Shown here: positions 25,715 through 35,587 of the stretch, piece by piece
How the letters are laid out: each line of letters starts with the position of its first letter
Numbering within the stretch: the first letter of the stretch is position 1
NCBI GenBank assembly: GCA_964585305.1
Contig: CAZPDM010000028.1
Location: forward strand, 1 to 44,732
Reading direction: 5' to 3'
DNA length: 44,732 nucleotides
Source: CAZPDM01 sp964585305
Lineage (GTDB): Bacteria > Planctomycetota > Uabimicrobiia > Uabimicrobiales > JABWCH01
Program-made: the position numbers and the translations under genes
Notes under the pieces: model-generated
The model's database searches: none
What the model was told of the DNA's origin: nothing
What the model saw: the letters and a program-made list of their open reading frames with translations, nothing else

Positions 25715-27180
25715 TATTTATCTCCCAACAATTGGCTAGCAGATTGTAAAATATTAGAAAACCAATCGGGTAGATAAAGACCTAATATTAGAATTGCTAA
25801 AAATAAACAAATAGGCACAAAAGTACGCAGCCAATTTTCTTTTGGCCGTTCTTCAACAGTTGCTTTATACGGTGCTACACCAAAAGTCATGGAACTGAAA
25901 AGGCGAACCATAGCAACAAAAATTACAGCCAATAGAAATAAATATATTACGGATAAACCATAGTATCCTTTTTGAATGGCTACACCTAAAATATTTAATT
26001 CGCTTACGAAAATACTAAACGGCGGCATTCCAACAATAGCTAAGAAACCTGCAAACCATAAAGTTCCAGTTATTGGCAGGGCTTTAACGCATCCATGAAT
26101 TTGAGAGATAGCTTTAGTTCGATACGCTAGCAAAATATTTCCAGCAACGAAGAATAGTAAGGCTTTTGTTAGAGAATGATTAACTAAGTGTAGAAATGTA
26201 GTTGTTGATGTTGTAGAGAGAGAGCCTAAACCAAGGCTAAACGCTAAAATTCCTATGTGTTCTACACTGGAATAAGCTAACATACGTTTATAATCGTTAA
26301 TAGTTAATAAAAATACACCAGCAACAAACATAGAAAATAAACCAAAGAAAACCAATAAATTTTCTACAAATACAGCATTTCCAGCGGCGACAAATATTTG
26401 GTATATGCGTAAAATGGCTAGAAAGGCACAATTTAAAAGGACTCCAGAAAATAATGCGGAGACTGGAGCAGGTGCTTCACTATGAGCGTCAGGTAACCAA
26501 GAATGTAAAGGAGCCAACCCCATTTTTGTCCCATAGCCGACTAAAAATAGCAAAAATGCTGATTGCAACCAAAGTGGATGTAATTGAGAGGCTGATTGTA
26601 TTAGATCGGGCAATAATAATGGCAAAGTTTGTCCATTATTGTATGATGCAATAACTAAAAAAACAGTTCCTAACAAAGCTAAAGCAATTCCAACTGAACA
26701 AAGTATAAGATATTTCCATGTAGCTTCTAAAGAATGCGGTGTACGATGAAAATAAATAAGCGGCGCACTTGTTAATGTTGTCGCTTCAACTGCTACCCAC
26801 AAAAGGCCAAGATGTTGAGACATTGTTACCAAGGACATTGTGCTAAGAAAACACAACAAACAGGGGATAAAAATGCGTTCGGATCCTGTTTGTCCATGCG
26901 TTTCATCATTATGCTTGCTAGGCAAATATGCCAGTGTATATAAAGAAGCTAAGAAAAATAATACGCTGATGATCATAAGAAATAAAAATCCTATAGCATC
27001 AAGCGCGAGCCAGCCATCCCATGCTACTTTTGCAGCATCTGGCAATTGATAAACAAAAATACATAATGATAAATGTGCTAAGGCACTGAGAACGAAAATA
27101 ATTCGGCGGAGTATAGAAAAGGGAAGGATTAAAGTTAATATAGCCGCCACAAAAGGAAGAATTATAATTGTCGCTATCAT
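25714..27180 (-). CDS. Hyf-like antiporter-type membrane subunit (HyfF/NuoN-NuoL family)
   Basis: This 488-residue protein has about 13-14 TM helices and the Proton_antipo_M core: WVAVEATTLTSAPLIYFHR (with the conserved Glu), GTKMGLAPLHSWLPDAHSEAP (Lys and the LPDAH motif), NDYKRMLAYSSVEHIG, and HLVNHSLTKALLF (His/Lys). These residues line the proton path in complex I antiporter subunits and are all present, so it should translocate H+ or Na+. Its length is close to E. coli HyfF. One base separates its start from the upstream stop and its own stop overlaps the large-subunit start, indicating translational coupling. Confidence 0.92.
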   Translation of the reverse strand: MIATIIILPFVAAILTLILPFSILRRIIFVLSALAHLSLCIFVYQLPDAAKVAWDGWLALDAIGFLFLMIISVLFFLASLYTLAYLPSKHNDETHGQTGSERIFIPCLLCFLSTMSLVTMSQHLGLLWVAVEATTLTSAPLIYFHRTPHSLEATWKYLILCSVGIALALLGTVFLVIASYNNGQTLPLLLPDLIQSASQLHPLWLQSAFLLFLVGYGTKMGLAPLHSWLPDAHSEAPAPVSALFSGVLLNCAFLAILRIYQIFVAAGNAVFVENLLVFFGLFSMFVAGVFLLTINDYKRMLAYSSVEHIGILAFSLGLGSLSTTSTTTFLHLVNHSLTKALLFFVAGNILLAYRTKAISQIHGCVKALPITGTLWFAGFLAIVGMPPFSIFVSELNILGVAIQKGYYGLSVIYLFLLAVIFVAMVRLFSSMTFGVAPYKATVEERPKENWLRTFVPICLFLAILILGLYLPDWFSNILQSASQLLGDK

Positions 27181-27181
27181 C

Positions 27182-27832
27182 TTAATCTCGCAACATCACA
27201 AATTTTCCCACATCTAGATCATCAAATACATCTTTGATCCTAAGTAGGGTAATTCCCATGATAAATACTGCGACAAATACGTCCAATAAAATTCCCATTT
27301 CTACCAATAAAGGATTGGCTTCTGAAAGGGTAAGCGAAAAGATGTAGATTCCACTTTCAAATAGGACGTATCCTAAAACTTGAGTAATGGCTTTACGGCG
27401 TGATACAACGATCATAAGACCACTTAGCAAGGTTGCTAATGCTACGGGAACTAATTTATCTGAAGGAACTTCAAATGGCAAAGCAAGGCGATTGCCTACC
27501 CAAAATGATAAAACCATAATCAAAATTCCAACAAATAATGATGGCGTAAATCCAATATAGGGTTCAATTTCTCGTTTGATCTTTACTTTATAAATAGCAC
27601 GAGAAACAAAAACTGGAATCAGGATAGCTTTGATTAAAAAAGTTACTCCACATAAAATAATAAAATGGAGAATATCTTCGCTTAAGCTTCCTTTGTGCAT
27701 GGCCAATGGCAATAGAGATAAAATAATGCCTTGAAATGCCATGATTTTAATCAATGTTCCTAATCGACTTACACCCAAAGCATAGATATTGATAAGTAGC
27801 AACACTACTAGTAAAAGGTCCAAATAGTTCAT
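27182..27832 (-). CDS. Hyf-like membrane subunit (HyfE type, NuoK-like)
   Basis: This 216-residue protein has about 6-7 TM helices, the same length as E. coli HyfE. The N-terminal half (ALGVSRLGTLIKIMAFQGIILSLLP) and the C-terminal half (GYVLFESGIYIFSLTL, with the conserved Glu) match the HyfE/NuoK-like arrangement. GGAG lies 10 bases before the ATG. It sits between the NuoH-like and HyfF-like genes in the expected order. It probably contributes a charged residue to the central proton axis of the membrane arm. Confidence 0.88.
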   Translation of the reverse strand: MNYLDLLLVVLLLINIYALGVSRLGTLIKIMAFQGIILSLLPLAMHKGSLSEDILHFIILCGVTFLIKAILIPVFVSRAIYKVKIKREIEPYIGFTPSLFVGILIMVLSFWVGNRLALPFEVPSDKLVPVALATLLSGLMIVVSRRKAITQVLGYVLFESGIYIFSLTLSEANPLLVEMGILLDVFVAVFIMGITLLRIKDVFDDLDVGKFVMLRD

Positions 27833-27881
27833 AAATTATTGTCTCCATCTGAACTAAGAAATATGAAAATACGACATTTCT

Positions 27882-28784
27882 TTAGCTCAATAGAATAAAC
27901 CCCAATAAAGCTAATGTGCTAACTCCAACTAAGAGAGAGGGAATACGAACTAATCGCAATCTAGCCATAATAGATTCTACGACACCAACAAATATTGCTA
28001 GGATAAACATTACTCCTAGAATAATAAATGGACGTAACCAAATATAATTTGGTATTGATGGGACTACAAGTTGAGCTAGAAGGATCATGCTAATCCAAAA
28101 TTTTAGGCTAGATGTATAAAGAATAAAACCAAAATCCGGGCCGCTATTGTCCAAAACCATTACTTCGTGAATCATGGTTAATTCAAGATGTGTAGTAGGA
28201 TCATCAATTGGAACTCGATAATTCTCTACCAAGGCAATGACAAATAAACTTACACTTGTAAGGATTAAAACTGGAAGAGGTAAAAAATGCTGGCTGGCAT
28301 CAAAAATAACGGAAAGCGAAAGAGAAGAACTATTTTTTACTAAAGTAATTAGCACTAAAAATAATGCCAGCTCATTTAATAATGATATTGCTGCTTCCCG
28401 ACTTGCTCCCATTCCTTCAAAAGGAGAGCCAGTATCCATTGCTGTTACAATCATAAAAAAACGCAGTAACGCAAAAAGATAAGCAAAGAGCAAAATATCC
28501 CCAGAAAAGGAAATCAATGCTTCAAAACCCAACATTGGTGTAATAGTCATTGCTGTAAGAATTGCTGTTAATCCTACCAGTGGGCCTAAGCGAAATACCC
28601 AAGTAGTAGTTGTGCTATATACTGCACCTTTTTGAAAAAGGCGAAATAAATCGTAATAGACTTGAAATAAAGGCTGCCCTTGTCTGCCTGCAAACCAGGC
28701 TTTTACACGAGGAATAACCCCTAAAAGAATAGGGGATAGTAAAAGGGCTAACATATATGCACCAAAAGAAGTACAAGAAAACAT
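27882..28784 (-). CDS. Hyf-like membrane subunit (HyfC/NuoH family)
   Basis: This 300-residue protein has about eight TM helices and the NuoH-family signatures: PRVKAWFAGRQGQPLFQVYY, the Asp/Glu-rich loop AMDTGSPFEGMGASREA, and ENYRVPIDDPTTHLELTMIHE. This subunit links the redox arm to the proton-pumping arm. Its ATG is one base after the stop of the HyfB-like gene, which indicates translational coupling. It is slightly shorter than E. coli HyfC. Confidence 0.93.
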   Translation of the reverse strand: MFSCTSFGAYMLALLLSPILLGVIPRVKAWFAGRQGQPLFQVYYDLFRLFQKGAVYSTTTTWVFRLGPLVGLTAILTAMTITPMLGFEALISFSGDILLFAYLFALLRFFMIVTAMDTGSPFEGMGASREAAISLLNELALFLVLITLVKNSSSLSLSVIFDASQHFLPLPVLILTSVSLFVIALVENYRVPIDDPTTHLELTMIHEVMVLDNSGPDFGFILYTSSLKFWISMILLAQLVVPSIPNYIWLRPFIILGVMFILAIFVGVVESIMARLRLVRIPSLLVGVSTLALLGFILLS

Positions 28785-28785
28785 G

Positions 28786-30825
28786 TTAGAATCCTAAAAG
28801 CCATATTAGTAAAATAATAAGAGTTCCTGCAATATAAAGTAAATATAGATGCAGTTTTCCATGTTGAAGCCAATCTAATCTTTTAAAAATCCAGGCAATA
28901 CTATGGAATATCTTATTAAAAAATTCCATAAATATGTCTTTTGAATGAGAGCTAAAAGTAGCCTTATTAGAAAAATAAGACTTAGGTTCTTCTAATTTTT
29001 TTGAATAGCCAGTTATATAAGCAAATAAATCGTTAATAGGCTGGCTAAAAGAAGAGGCAGTATATTGGACTTTGGAAGAAGCAGCAAGATAGCCACAATC
29101 CCAAGTTCCAGCTTTTGTGACTGTGCGGGATTTCAACATTCGATTTCGTAATAGAATGACTCCAACTAAAATTATACCAAAAATAATGCTTATTTTAAGG
29201 ATTTCTGCAATTATAGTAGAAGCTTCGGACAATACACTAGAGATACTCATAGTATTTGGAAGCATAATTGTTAAGACAGGAGCTAAAAATTGTGGGCCAA
29301 ACCAAACAATAAAAATAGAAACTAAAAAACATGCTCCAGCAAGAATAATCATGGGAAGAATCATAATCCAATGAGGATCGTTTGCTTCACTTGTTGCTGT
29401 TTCAGATCTTGGTGTTCCTAAAAATGTAATAGAAAAAGCTTTTGTAAACGATGCCAAAGCTAATCCACCAATAAGAACCAAACTTAAAATACTAATAATG
29501 GGCAATCCTATTAAATTTAACAACTCAGAAGATTTTTCCATGCTGGAAATATATTTAAAGGAAGCCATATAGAGAAAAAATTCACTGATAAAACCATTTA
29601 ATGGTGGTAATGCTGAAATAGCAATAGCTCCAATCATGAAGGAAATACCTGTTTTAGGCATTTTCTTTAATAACCCGCCAAGAGATTCGAAATCCCGAGT
29701 ATGTGTTTGTTGAGCTACAGTCCCCGCAGAAAGAAAGAGGAGAGATTTAAAAATTGAGTGATTAAAAATATGCAAAATACTTCCTGAAAATCCTAATATA
29801 CCTAAAAGCATTGCAATATTTTTTGTAATTATGTTGGAGGTAGATGTATATAAAGATGTTCCACAAATACCTATTCCAATACCGATAAAAATAATTCCAA
29901 TATTTTCAACACTAGAATAGGCGAGGAATTTTTTTATGTCATGCTGAGTTAAAGCCCAAAAAATTCCCATAATTCCTGTTATACATCCAAGTACTGTTAA
30001 TGTAATTCCCCAAGATAAATGAGGAGTTCCTAAAAAAGTCATGGTTCTTAAAATTCCATATACTCCCGTTTTAATCATTACTCCAGACATTACTGCGGAA
30101 ACATGACTTGGAGCCGCAGGATGCGCGTAGGGAAGCCAAACATGAAAAGGCACAATTCCAGCTTTAGAACCAAAACCAACTAGGCTACATAAAAAAATAA
30201 TAGTTGCAATTTCTGGTGCCAAGGGAAGTTCTTTAAAAGTGCTGAAGTCCATACTTTTTGTATAGCTGGCAAATATCCAAAACATTACAAATAAGAAAGC
30301 TGCGCCAATATGACCAGCAATTAAATAAAGAATTCCAGCATGTCGAACTTCTGGTCTTTCATGTTCAAAAATAATAAGAAAAAACGCGCTTAGTGTCATT
30401 ATTTCCCATGCAATAAGAAATAATACACCGTTTGCAGCAGTAACAACAGTTGCCATAGCAGCAACTAAAATATTATAGAAAAACCAGGCACCGCCAAGAT
30501 TATGTTCATGGCGATACTTTTTCCAATACATCGTCCCATAAACAGCGGCTAATCCTGAAATTCCTAGAATTACTGCAACAAAAAATCCTGCTAATGGGTC
30601 TAAATTAAAAGAAAAAGAAGCAAAAGGAAGGTGCTGCCAAGGAAGAGAATATGATAAAGGTTTATCAGCAAGAATAGCTGCAATTCCTGACCATACACCT
30701 AAAAAAGCAGCAATTATAGTACTGCCTGCACCAAAGAATGTGGCAAATTTAGCGCGGAAAGAAAATATCCATGCTAATACCGCACCACAAAGTAAAACAA
30801 TAATTGATAAAAAAAACAGTTCCAT
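28786..30825 (-). CDS. Hyf-like antiporter-type membrane subunit (HyfB/NuoL family)
   Basis: The product has about 679 residues and is the first gene of the Hyf-like operon. The start at 30825 (MELFFLSIIVLL) puts the first TM helix at the N-terminus; an upstream in-frame ATG would add 18 hydrophilic residues. There are about 16 TM helices with the antiporter core: LIAWEIMTLSAFFLIIFEHE, SKAGIVPFHVWLPYAHPAAP, HDIKKFLAYSSVENIG and HIFNHSIFKSLLF. The C-terminal extension, with GTWDCGYLAASSKVQYTAS and a final TM, is typical of HyfB/HycC. It should act as a proton-translocating subunit. The 211 bases upstream are A+T-rich, with no promoter I can call firmly. Confidence 0.92.
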   Translation of the reverse strand: MELFFLSIIVLLCGAVLAWIFSFRAKFATFFGAGSTIIAAFLGVWSGIAAILADKPLSYSLPWQHLPFASFSFNLDPLAGFFVAVILGISGLAAVYGTMYWKKYRHEHNLGGAWFFYNILVAAMATVVTAANGVLFLIAWEIMTLSAFFLIIFEHERPEVRHAGILYLIAGHIGAAFLFVMFWIFASYTKSMDFSTFKELPLAPEIATIIFLCSLVGFGSKAGIVPFHVWLPYAHPAAPSHVSAVMSGVMIKTGVYGILRTMTFLGTPHLSWGITLTVLGCITGIMGIFWALTQHDIKKFLAYSSVENIGIIFIGIGIGICGTSLYTSTSNIITKNIAMLLGILGFSGSILHIFNHSIFKSLLFLSAGTVAQQTHTRDFESLGGLLKKMPKTGISFMIGAIAISALPPLNGFISEFFLYMASFKYISSMEKSSELLNLIGLPIISILSLVLIGGLALASFTKAFSITFLGTPRSETATSEANDPHWIMILPMIILAGACFLVSIFIVWFGPQFLAPVLTIMLPNTMSISSVLSEASTIIAEILKISIIFGIILVGVILLRNRMLKSRTVTKAGTWDCGYLAASSKVQYTASSFSQPINDLFAYITGYSKKLEEPKSYFSNKATFSSHSKDIFMEFFNKIFHSIAWIFKRLDWLQHGKLHLYLLYIAGTLIILLIWLLGF

Positions 30826-31036
30826 TTTTTTCGCACTTTCTGCATTACATTTCTTACGCGAATAAAAGCATCCAGGCAACCCAATACTGGGCTAATTTAA
30901 AGCAAATTTTGCAAAAAAAAGGCCAAAAGTCAATAGAATTCTTGCTTTTCATAAAAAAAATGAAAAAAAATAGTAAGCATTATTTATTTAACTTAATAAA
31001 ATACATATACTTATAAATAAGTAACTGTAAAATAAC

Positions 31037-31864
31037 TTATTTTAAAATTTCCAATATTTTTTTCCCTAAAGCAGCATTAAGTTCATGTCCAGAACGTTCT
31101 CCACGAATGCATCCTTGTATTCTGCATCCTAAAAGTGCCAAATCTCCCAAAAGATCGAGCAATTTATGGCGGGCAAATTCATTGGAAAAACGCAATTGAT
31201 TTTCAATCACTTGGCCACGTTCATCCAGAATAAGAGTGTTTTTAAGATTTGCTCCTTTTCCCAGCCCTAATTTTAATAGGGCCTCCACTTCCTGCTTTAA
31301 AGCAAATGTCCTCGCTGGAGCAATCTCTTTAGCAAAAGTTTCTTCATCGATTTTAAACCGAATTTCTTGTTGAGGAAATCCTTGATAATCCAATAGATAT
31401 TCTAGTATAAAACCGCTTGATTCAGGTTTTGCTAAAAGTAAAGACTTTTTATCTTCTACTTGAATATTAGATGGAATAGATATTACTTTGCTAATCTTAT
31501 CTTGAACTTGAATTCCGGCTTCTTTTAAAGATTGATAAAAAGGTAAAGCACTTCCATCCATCCCAGGAACTTCTGGACCATTGATATGAATCAATAGATT
31601 ATCAATATTCATCGCTAAACAAGTTGCTAGAAAATGCTCAGTTGTATGAACTTCAGCATTATTGCAAACAAGTGCAGTACAGCGCATACGGTGATGTAAA
31701 TTGCTAATATTAGCTGGAATTTTTGGAGTTTGTGGTAAGTCTGTTCGCACAAATACAATGCCATGATCTATTGGTGCTGGTTTGACTTCCATAGTAATGG
31801 ATAATCCACTATGTAAACCAACTCCTGAAAAAGTAACGCCTTTTTGTATAGTTTGTTGTTGCAC
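31037..31864 (-). CDS. lpxC: UDP-3-O-acyl-N-acetylglucosamine deacetylase
   Basis: LpxC carries out the committed step of lipid A synthesis, a zinc-dependent deacetylation in the cytoplasm. The 275-residue length fits single-domain LpxC. Visible markers are FSGVGLHSG near the N-terminus, HTTEHFLA (Zn ligand His77), GPEVPGMDGSALPF, ARTFAL, and ARHKLLDLLGDL with Zn ligands His233 and Asp237, followed by the catalytic His260 in GHELN. Spacing of these residues matches known LpxC numbering almost exactly. The start is GTG, with AAAAGG 7 bases upstream. Its presence shows the organism makes lipid A or a relative. It is about 70 bases from the next minus-strand gene. Confidence 0.97.
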   Translation of the reverse strand: MQQQTIQKGVTFSGVGLHSGLSITMEVKPAPIDHGIVFVRTDLPQTPKIPANISNLHHRMRCTALVCNNAEVHTTEHFLATCLAMNIDNLLIHINGPEVPGMDGSALPFYQSLKEAGIQVQDKISKVISIPSNIQVEDKKSLLLAKPESSGFILEYLLDYQGFPQQEIRFKIDEETFAKEIAPARTFALKQEVEALLKLGLGKGANLKNTLILDERGQVIENQLRFSNEFARHKLLDLLGDLALLGCRIQGCIRGERSGHELNAALGKKILEILK

Positions 31865-31935
31865 AGTAGAACCTTTTATCTAAAAAAATTTCTAAATTAC
31901 ACTAAAAAATTGACTCAAAAATTTTGAACGAATTT

Positions 31936-32736
31936 TTAAGCCCCGAATAATAATCGATCACCTAATGAATTATCTAATTGCGAAATATTATAAATTTTGC
32001 GAAGTGTTTTCTCTACATCATAAGATATACGTTTAAATGTAAAAATATGGCTTCCATCTTGATTTTCATAAATGACATAACCGGATTTAGGATTCCCATC
32101 ACGAGGTTGACCAACGGATCCCGGATTTAAAATGAGTTGATAATTTTCTATTTCTTCATCAGTAAAAATAAGAGGAATATCGTAATCATAATCAATGACA
32201 GAAACACCAGATGAATCTACTTCCCAAAATACTTGTTGATGAGTATGTCCATAAAAACATACTCTATGTCTTTTTTTCCTCATATATTGTGAAGCACGAA
32301 AGGCATCTTGAGGTTCTAAAATATAATCAAAAACATTTGGACCAGGACAACCATGCACAAATAGTATCCTTGGATCACTTTGTAAAATATAAGAAGAATC
32401 ACATCCTAAATAATTTTTTAAAATTTCTTGGAATTTTTCATCTTTTTTACTATTTTCCCAAAGTTGATAACGCGTCCATTGTAGAGCTTCAATCGCGAGA
32501 TCTGTTGCTTCTGCAAAAGTATTTGGATCTACAACAGCTAAATCATGGTTGCCTTCTAAAGTTAGAATTCCTTTGCTATGTAGCAATTGTAAAACTGCCA
32601 CAGGATCTGGGCCATAGCCTATATTGTCTCCTAAAGAAATTATATCTGTAATATTATGCTGTTCAATATCTGCTAATACTGACTCAAGTGCTTCTAAATT
32701 TGCATGAATATCACTAATCACAGCAATTTTAAACAT
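31936..32736 (-). CDS. Calcineurin-like metallophosphoesterase (YfcE/MJ0936-like family)
   Basis: This 266-residue protein has all the metal-binding motifs of the family in order: SDIHANLEAL, GDNIGYGPDP, EGNHD, VHGCP, YGHTHQQ, and NPGSVGQPRDGNPKSGY. The final GSVGQPRDG block is typical of bacterial phosphodiesterases of the YfcE/MJ0936 type that use two metal ions. GAAAGAG lies 4 bases before the ATG. It is cytosolic, with no signal peptide. The substrate (cyclic nucleotide, phosphomonoester or protein phosphate) is unknown. A protein-phosphatase role beside the many kinases is possible but not shown. Confidence 0.93.
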   Translation of the reverse strand: MFKIAVISDIHANLEALESVLADIEQHNITDIISLGDNIGYGPDPVAVLQLLHSKGILTLEGNHDLAVVDPNTFAEATDLAIEALQWTRYQLWENSKKDEKFQEILKNYLGCDSSYILQSDPRILFVHGCPGPNVFDYILEPQDAFRASQYMRKKRHRVCFYGHTHQQVFWEVDSSGVSVIDYDYDIPLIFTDEEIENYQLILNPGSVGQPRDGNPKSGYVIYENQDGSHIFTFKRISYDVEKTLRKIYNISQLDNSLGDRLLFGA

Positions 32737-32826
32737 GTTGCTCTTTCAAGAATAGCAAAAATAAAGTTACTTTTTTTTAATATAATCATTTTTTTACAAA
32801 TTTTCAATAGCAATGATATTGCTTTT

Positions 32827-35535
32827 TTAAATATTATTTCTGCGATAACAAACCCATGCGATAAAAAAAGGCCATGATAAACATACTATCCAACCAATAT
32901 ACCAATAAAATGATGAAATATTAGCTTTTGTTTCAAAGTGAAAATAATTTTTAGAAGAATTTGCAAATTGATAAATCGCAGCATCAAACCGTTTTGGTTG
33001 TTTTGTAGGAATTAAGATAGGTTTTGATCGAGGAAGTAGAAATTCTAGCAAAGTAATAAGTAAAAGTCTATTATTTCCTATTAAAATTTGTGGCATAGAA
33101 TTTTGCATCCCAGACTGAAAATATGGGGTATCACTACAAAATGAAGATGAGCCAAGAACGATCAATTTTTCTAAATTTTTTCCTTGAACTAACCATCCTA
33201 GATTCCAAGTTCCATCATTTGTTAATACTTTATCTGAAGAATTTTCAGGATCTAAAATTAAGTTAGGGGGAATGGGAAGAATGGGACAAAATTTTAAAGA
33301 CTGATCTGTTTTTTCTTTTTTTAAAATTGGAATAGATTGGGAAATAATAAAAGGTTGTTCAGATAAATTTGTAGCGTTTTCTTGTTCTTGCAATTCAAGA
33401 AAAATATCATCTACTGGAGGATAAGAAAAATTTTCTATTGTGAAAATATTACTTTTTTGTACCTTTCTCATAGGATTTATATAATATCTGCATAATGGTT
33501 TAACTGGAATTTCTAAGTCATATTTATTTAATAATTCTGTTAAAGTTTGAGAATTTTCGGATGAAAGAGCAATAAGTATTTTACCCTGACGATGGATTAA
33601 ATATTTTTCAATAACAGAAATTCTTTCTTTATCCCAATCAAACCCATAAGATGTCCCTAAAATTATGAGGCAGTTGCAGTCATTTGGAATTTGAGTAATA
33701 TTTGCAATATTAAGATGTTTCACTTCAAAATTATAGCGTTTCAACATCTTTATTAAACGATATGCAGTATATGTGTCATCCGCAAGAGTTCCTTGGATAT
33801 CATATTCTCCTTGTCCTTGGGTAAAATAAATAATTCTTTTTCCATTTTCTTCTATTTTTTTTGTAGATTTTGTAACAGAAGAAGTATCTAATAATTGTAA
33901 GATCGCATTGATTAAATTTTGTTCTAATTGTGGATGGGGAAAAATACTTAGCATTTCTAAATTCGCTAATGTTTGCAATTTTTGAAAAGCCTCTTCAAAG
34001 TCTTGAGGAGGAGGTTCATCAATTCCGCCACTTTCGTAGATTCTTCGCCACAATAAACACAATTTAGGAACTTGCTGTCTAGTTAAACGTTTTTCAAAAA
34101 GCTGGCTATCATGTAAAATATAACTTTTATTTCGATATAATAATAAAATTTCTCGATAGCCAAGTACTCCATACTGATTTTGCAATTGTGCAATACGATC
34201 TAGAATAGTTTTTTGCTGTTGAACAAGCCGGGATGTATTATTATCTTGTGTAGCAGGGAACAAGAACTCATAAGAAAAATTAGAATCTCCAAAACCATTA
34301 AAACTATCACTAATTTTTCGTAATGTTTCTGTAAGAATAAAATATCTTTCATTATCTCGCTCTGTGTGTTCGTGTTGATGTTGTTCAGTATATCCTAAAA
34401 AAACGATGGCATGAATGCTATCGTTATGAGGTAATTTTTCTTTTAATAAATTAATAAATTTTGAAGGAATGCTAAATGCCTGACTTTGACTACAATCTAA
34501 TTTAGATTGATAAATATAAGAAAAATAAACTAACATGATTACAATAGAAAAAATAGACGCGATGCGTAATAAAAATAAATAAACTATATTATGAAAAAAA
34601 GAATTATCTATATTTTTTCTATAGTGCAAATAAAGAAAAGTCGAACTAGAAATTAAACCAAATAATATAATATAAGGCAAAAATTTAAAAAACAATTCAT
34701 ACCAAAGATGCAGACATAGCAAACTTAATATCAATAATGTTGCCCAAAAAAAAGGAAAATAAAATTTTATTTGATAAGATATTATATTCCAGGATATCCA
34801 ACGATCTTGCCAAAGAATCTTAACAGAAAAATATAATGAAATAAATATTAACAATAAATAAATAGAAAAGTGATAAGTTGAAATAGTCCCTCTGCAAGCA
34901 TACTCCCAACTGCTTATAAAAAAATAGGAAGATTCTTTTGTCTGGCCAAAAAAAATATAACTATGAAAAGGAAGAATAAATAAAAATGAGATGCTCCAAG
35001 ATAAAAGCTGGCTGCGAAATAAACTTGAGGCTAATATTCCTAAAGAGATAAAACATGCTCCAGAGAGCATAATATAAAAATATGCAATAAACAATTGCCC
35101 ATAATCTAATGGATTAAAAAAATTTAGAACTAGTAGGCAAATTATACTTGGAATCCATAAAATGAAATAATAGGAAAACAATCCTAAAAATTTTCCCAAA
35201 ATTATATTCCATTCTGATATAGGATAACTTAATAAAAGTGAGTATGTCCCTAATAACCTTTCCTCTGTAATTGTTTTCATTGCAATGGAAGGGATGATAA
35301 TTAAAATTAACATACTCAAAGAAACTGCTGGCAAAAAACATGATATAGGCGCGATGATATAAATATGTTGTACACTAATCTTCATCCACTGTTCTAATGC
35401 GGTCTGATACAAAAGAGCTAAGATAATACTAAACGCTAAAAATAATATATAACCTACAGGGGAACTGAAAAGGGCATGAAATTCTCGAAAAGCAATCGAA
35501 AAAAATGTGTTTTTCTGAAAAATATTATTTTTCAA
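32827..35535 (-). CDS. ABC-2 permease fused to GldG-like auxiliary domain
   Basis: This 902-residue protein begins with an ABC-2 type permease: six TM helices in about the first 240 residues (PVGYILFLAFSIILALLYQ, then TITEERLLGTYSLLLSYP, the conserved cytoplasmic helix), resembling GldF/NosY. Further TM helices lie to about residue 350. The rest is a large soluble domain like GldG/ABC_transp_aux (IIYFTQGQGEYDIQ, LKRYNFEVKHLNIANI, CLIILGTSYGFDWDKERI), ending in a final TM (YWYIGWIVCLSWPFFIAW). In Bacteroidota these are separate gldF and gldG genes acting with ATPase GldA; here they are one polypeptide and no ABC ATPase gene lies in the window. The role is likely export or envelope remodelling; the gliding link is only by homology. 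Confidence 0.85.
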   Translation of the reverse strand: MKNNIFQKNTFFSIAFREFHALFSSPVGYILFLAFSIILALLYQTALEQWMKISVQHIYIIAPISCFLPAVSLSMLILIIIPSIAMKTITEERLLGTYSLLLSYPISEWNIILGKFLGLFSYYFILWIPSIICLLVLNFFNPLDYGQLFIAYFYIMLSGACFISLGILASSLFRSQLLSWSISFLFILPFHSYIFFGQTKESSYFFISSWEYACRGTISTYHFSIYLLLIFISLYFSVKILWQDRWISWNIISYQIKFYFPFFWATLLILSLLCLHLWYELFFKFLPYIILFGLISSSTFLYLHYRKNIDNSFFHNIVYLFLLRIASIFSIVIMLVYFSYIYQSKLDCSQSQAFSIPSKFINLLKEKLPHNDSIHAIVFLGYTEQHQHEHTERDNERYFILTETLRKISDSFNGFGDSNFSYEFLFPATQDNNTSRLVQQQKTILDRIAQLQNQYGVLGYREILLLYRNKSYILHDSQLFEKRLTRQQVPKLCLLWRRIYESGGIDEPPPQDFEEAFQKLQTLANLEMLSIFPHPQLEQNLINAILQLLDTSSVTKSTKKIEENGKRIIYFTQGQGEYDIQGTLADDTYTAYRLIKMLKRYNFEVKHLNIANITQIPNDCNCLIILGTSYGFDWDKERISVIEKYLIHRQGKILIALSSENSQTLTELLNKYDLEIPVKPLCRYYINPMRKVQKSNIFTIENFSYPPVDDIFLELQEQENATNLSEQPFIISQSIPILKKEKTDQSLKFCPILPIPPNLILDPENSSDKVLTNDGTWNLGWLVQGKNLEKLIVLGSSSFCSDTPYFQSGMQNSMPQILIGNNRLLLITLLEFLLPRSKPILIPTKQPKRFDAAIYQFANSSKNYFHFETKANISSFYWYIGWIVCLSWPFFIAWVCYRRNNI

Positions 35536-35587
35536 TACTATTCTCCAATGATTGTTTCTGATGTCAAATAATCTTAGTAAAATTTTG

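Noticed and set aside
23311..30825. Annotation as an active formate-hydrogenlyase or [NiFe] hydrogenase
   Set aside because: The large subunit has none of the four Ni-Fe cysteines and no formate dehydrogenase gene is present in the window.
30826..30879. 18-residue N-terminal extension of the HyfB-like subunit
   Set aside because: It is hydrophilic, not seen in the family, and the internal ATG at 30825 starts directly with the first TM helix.
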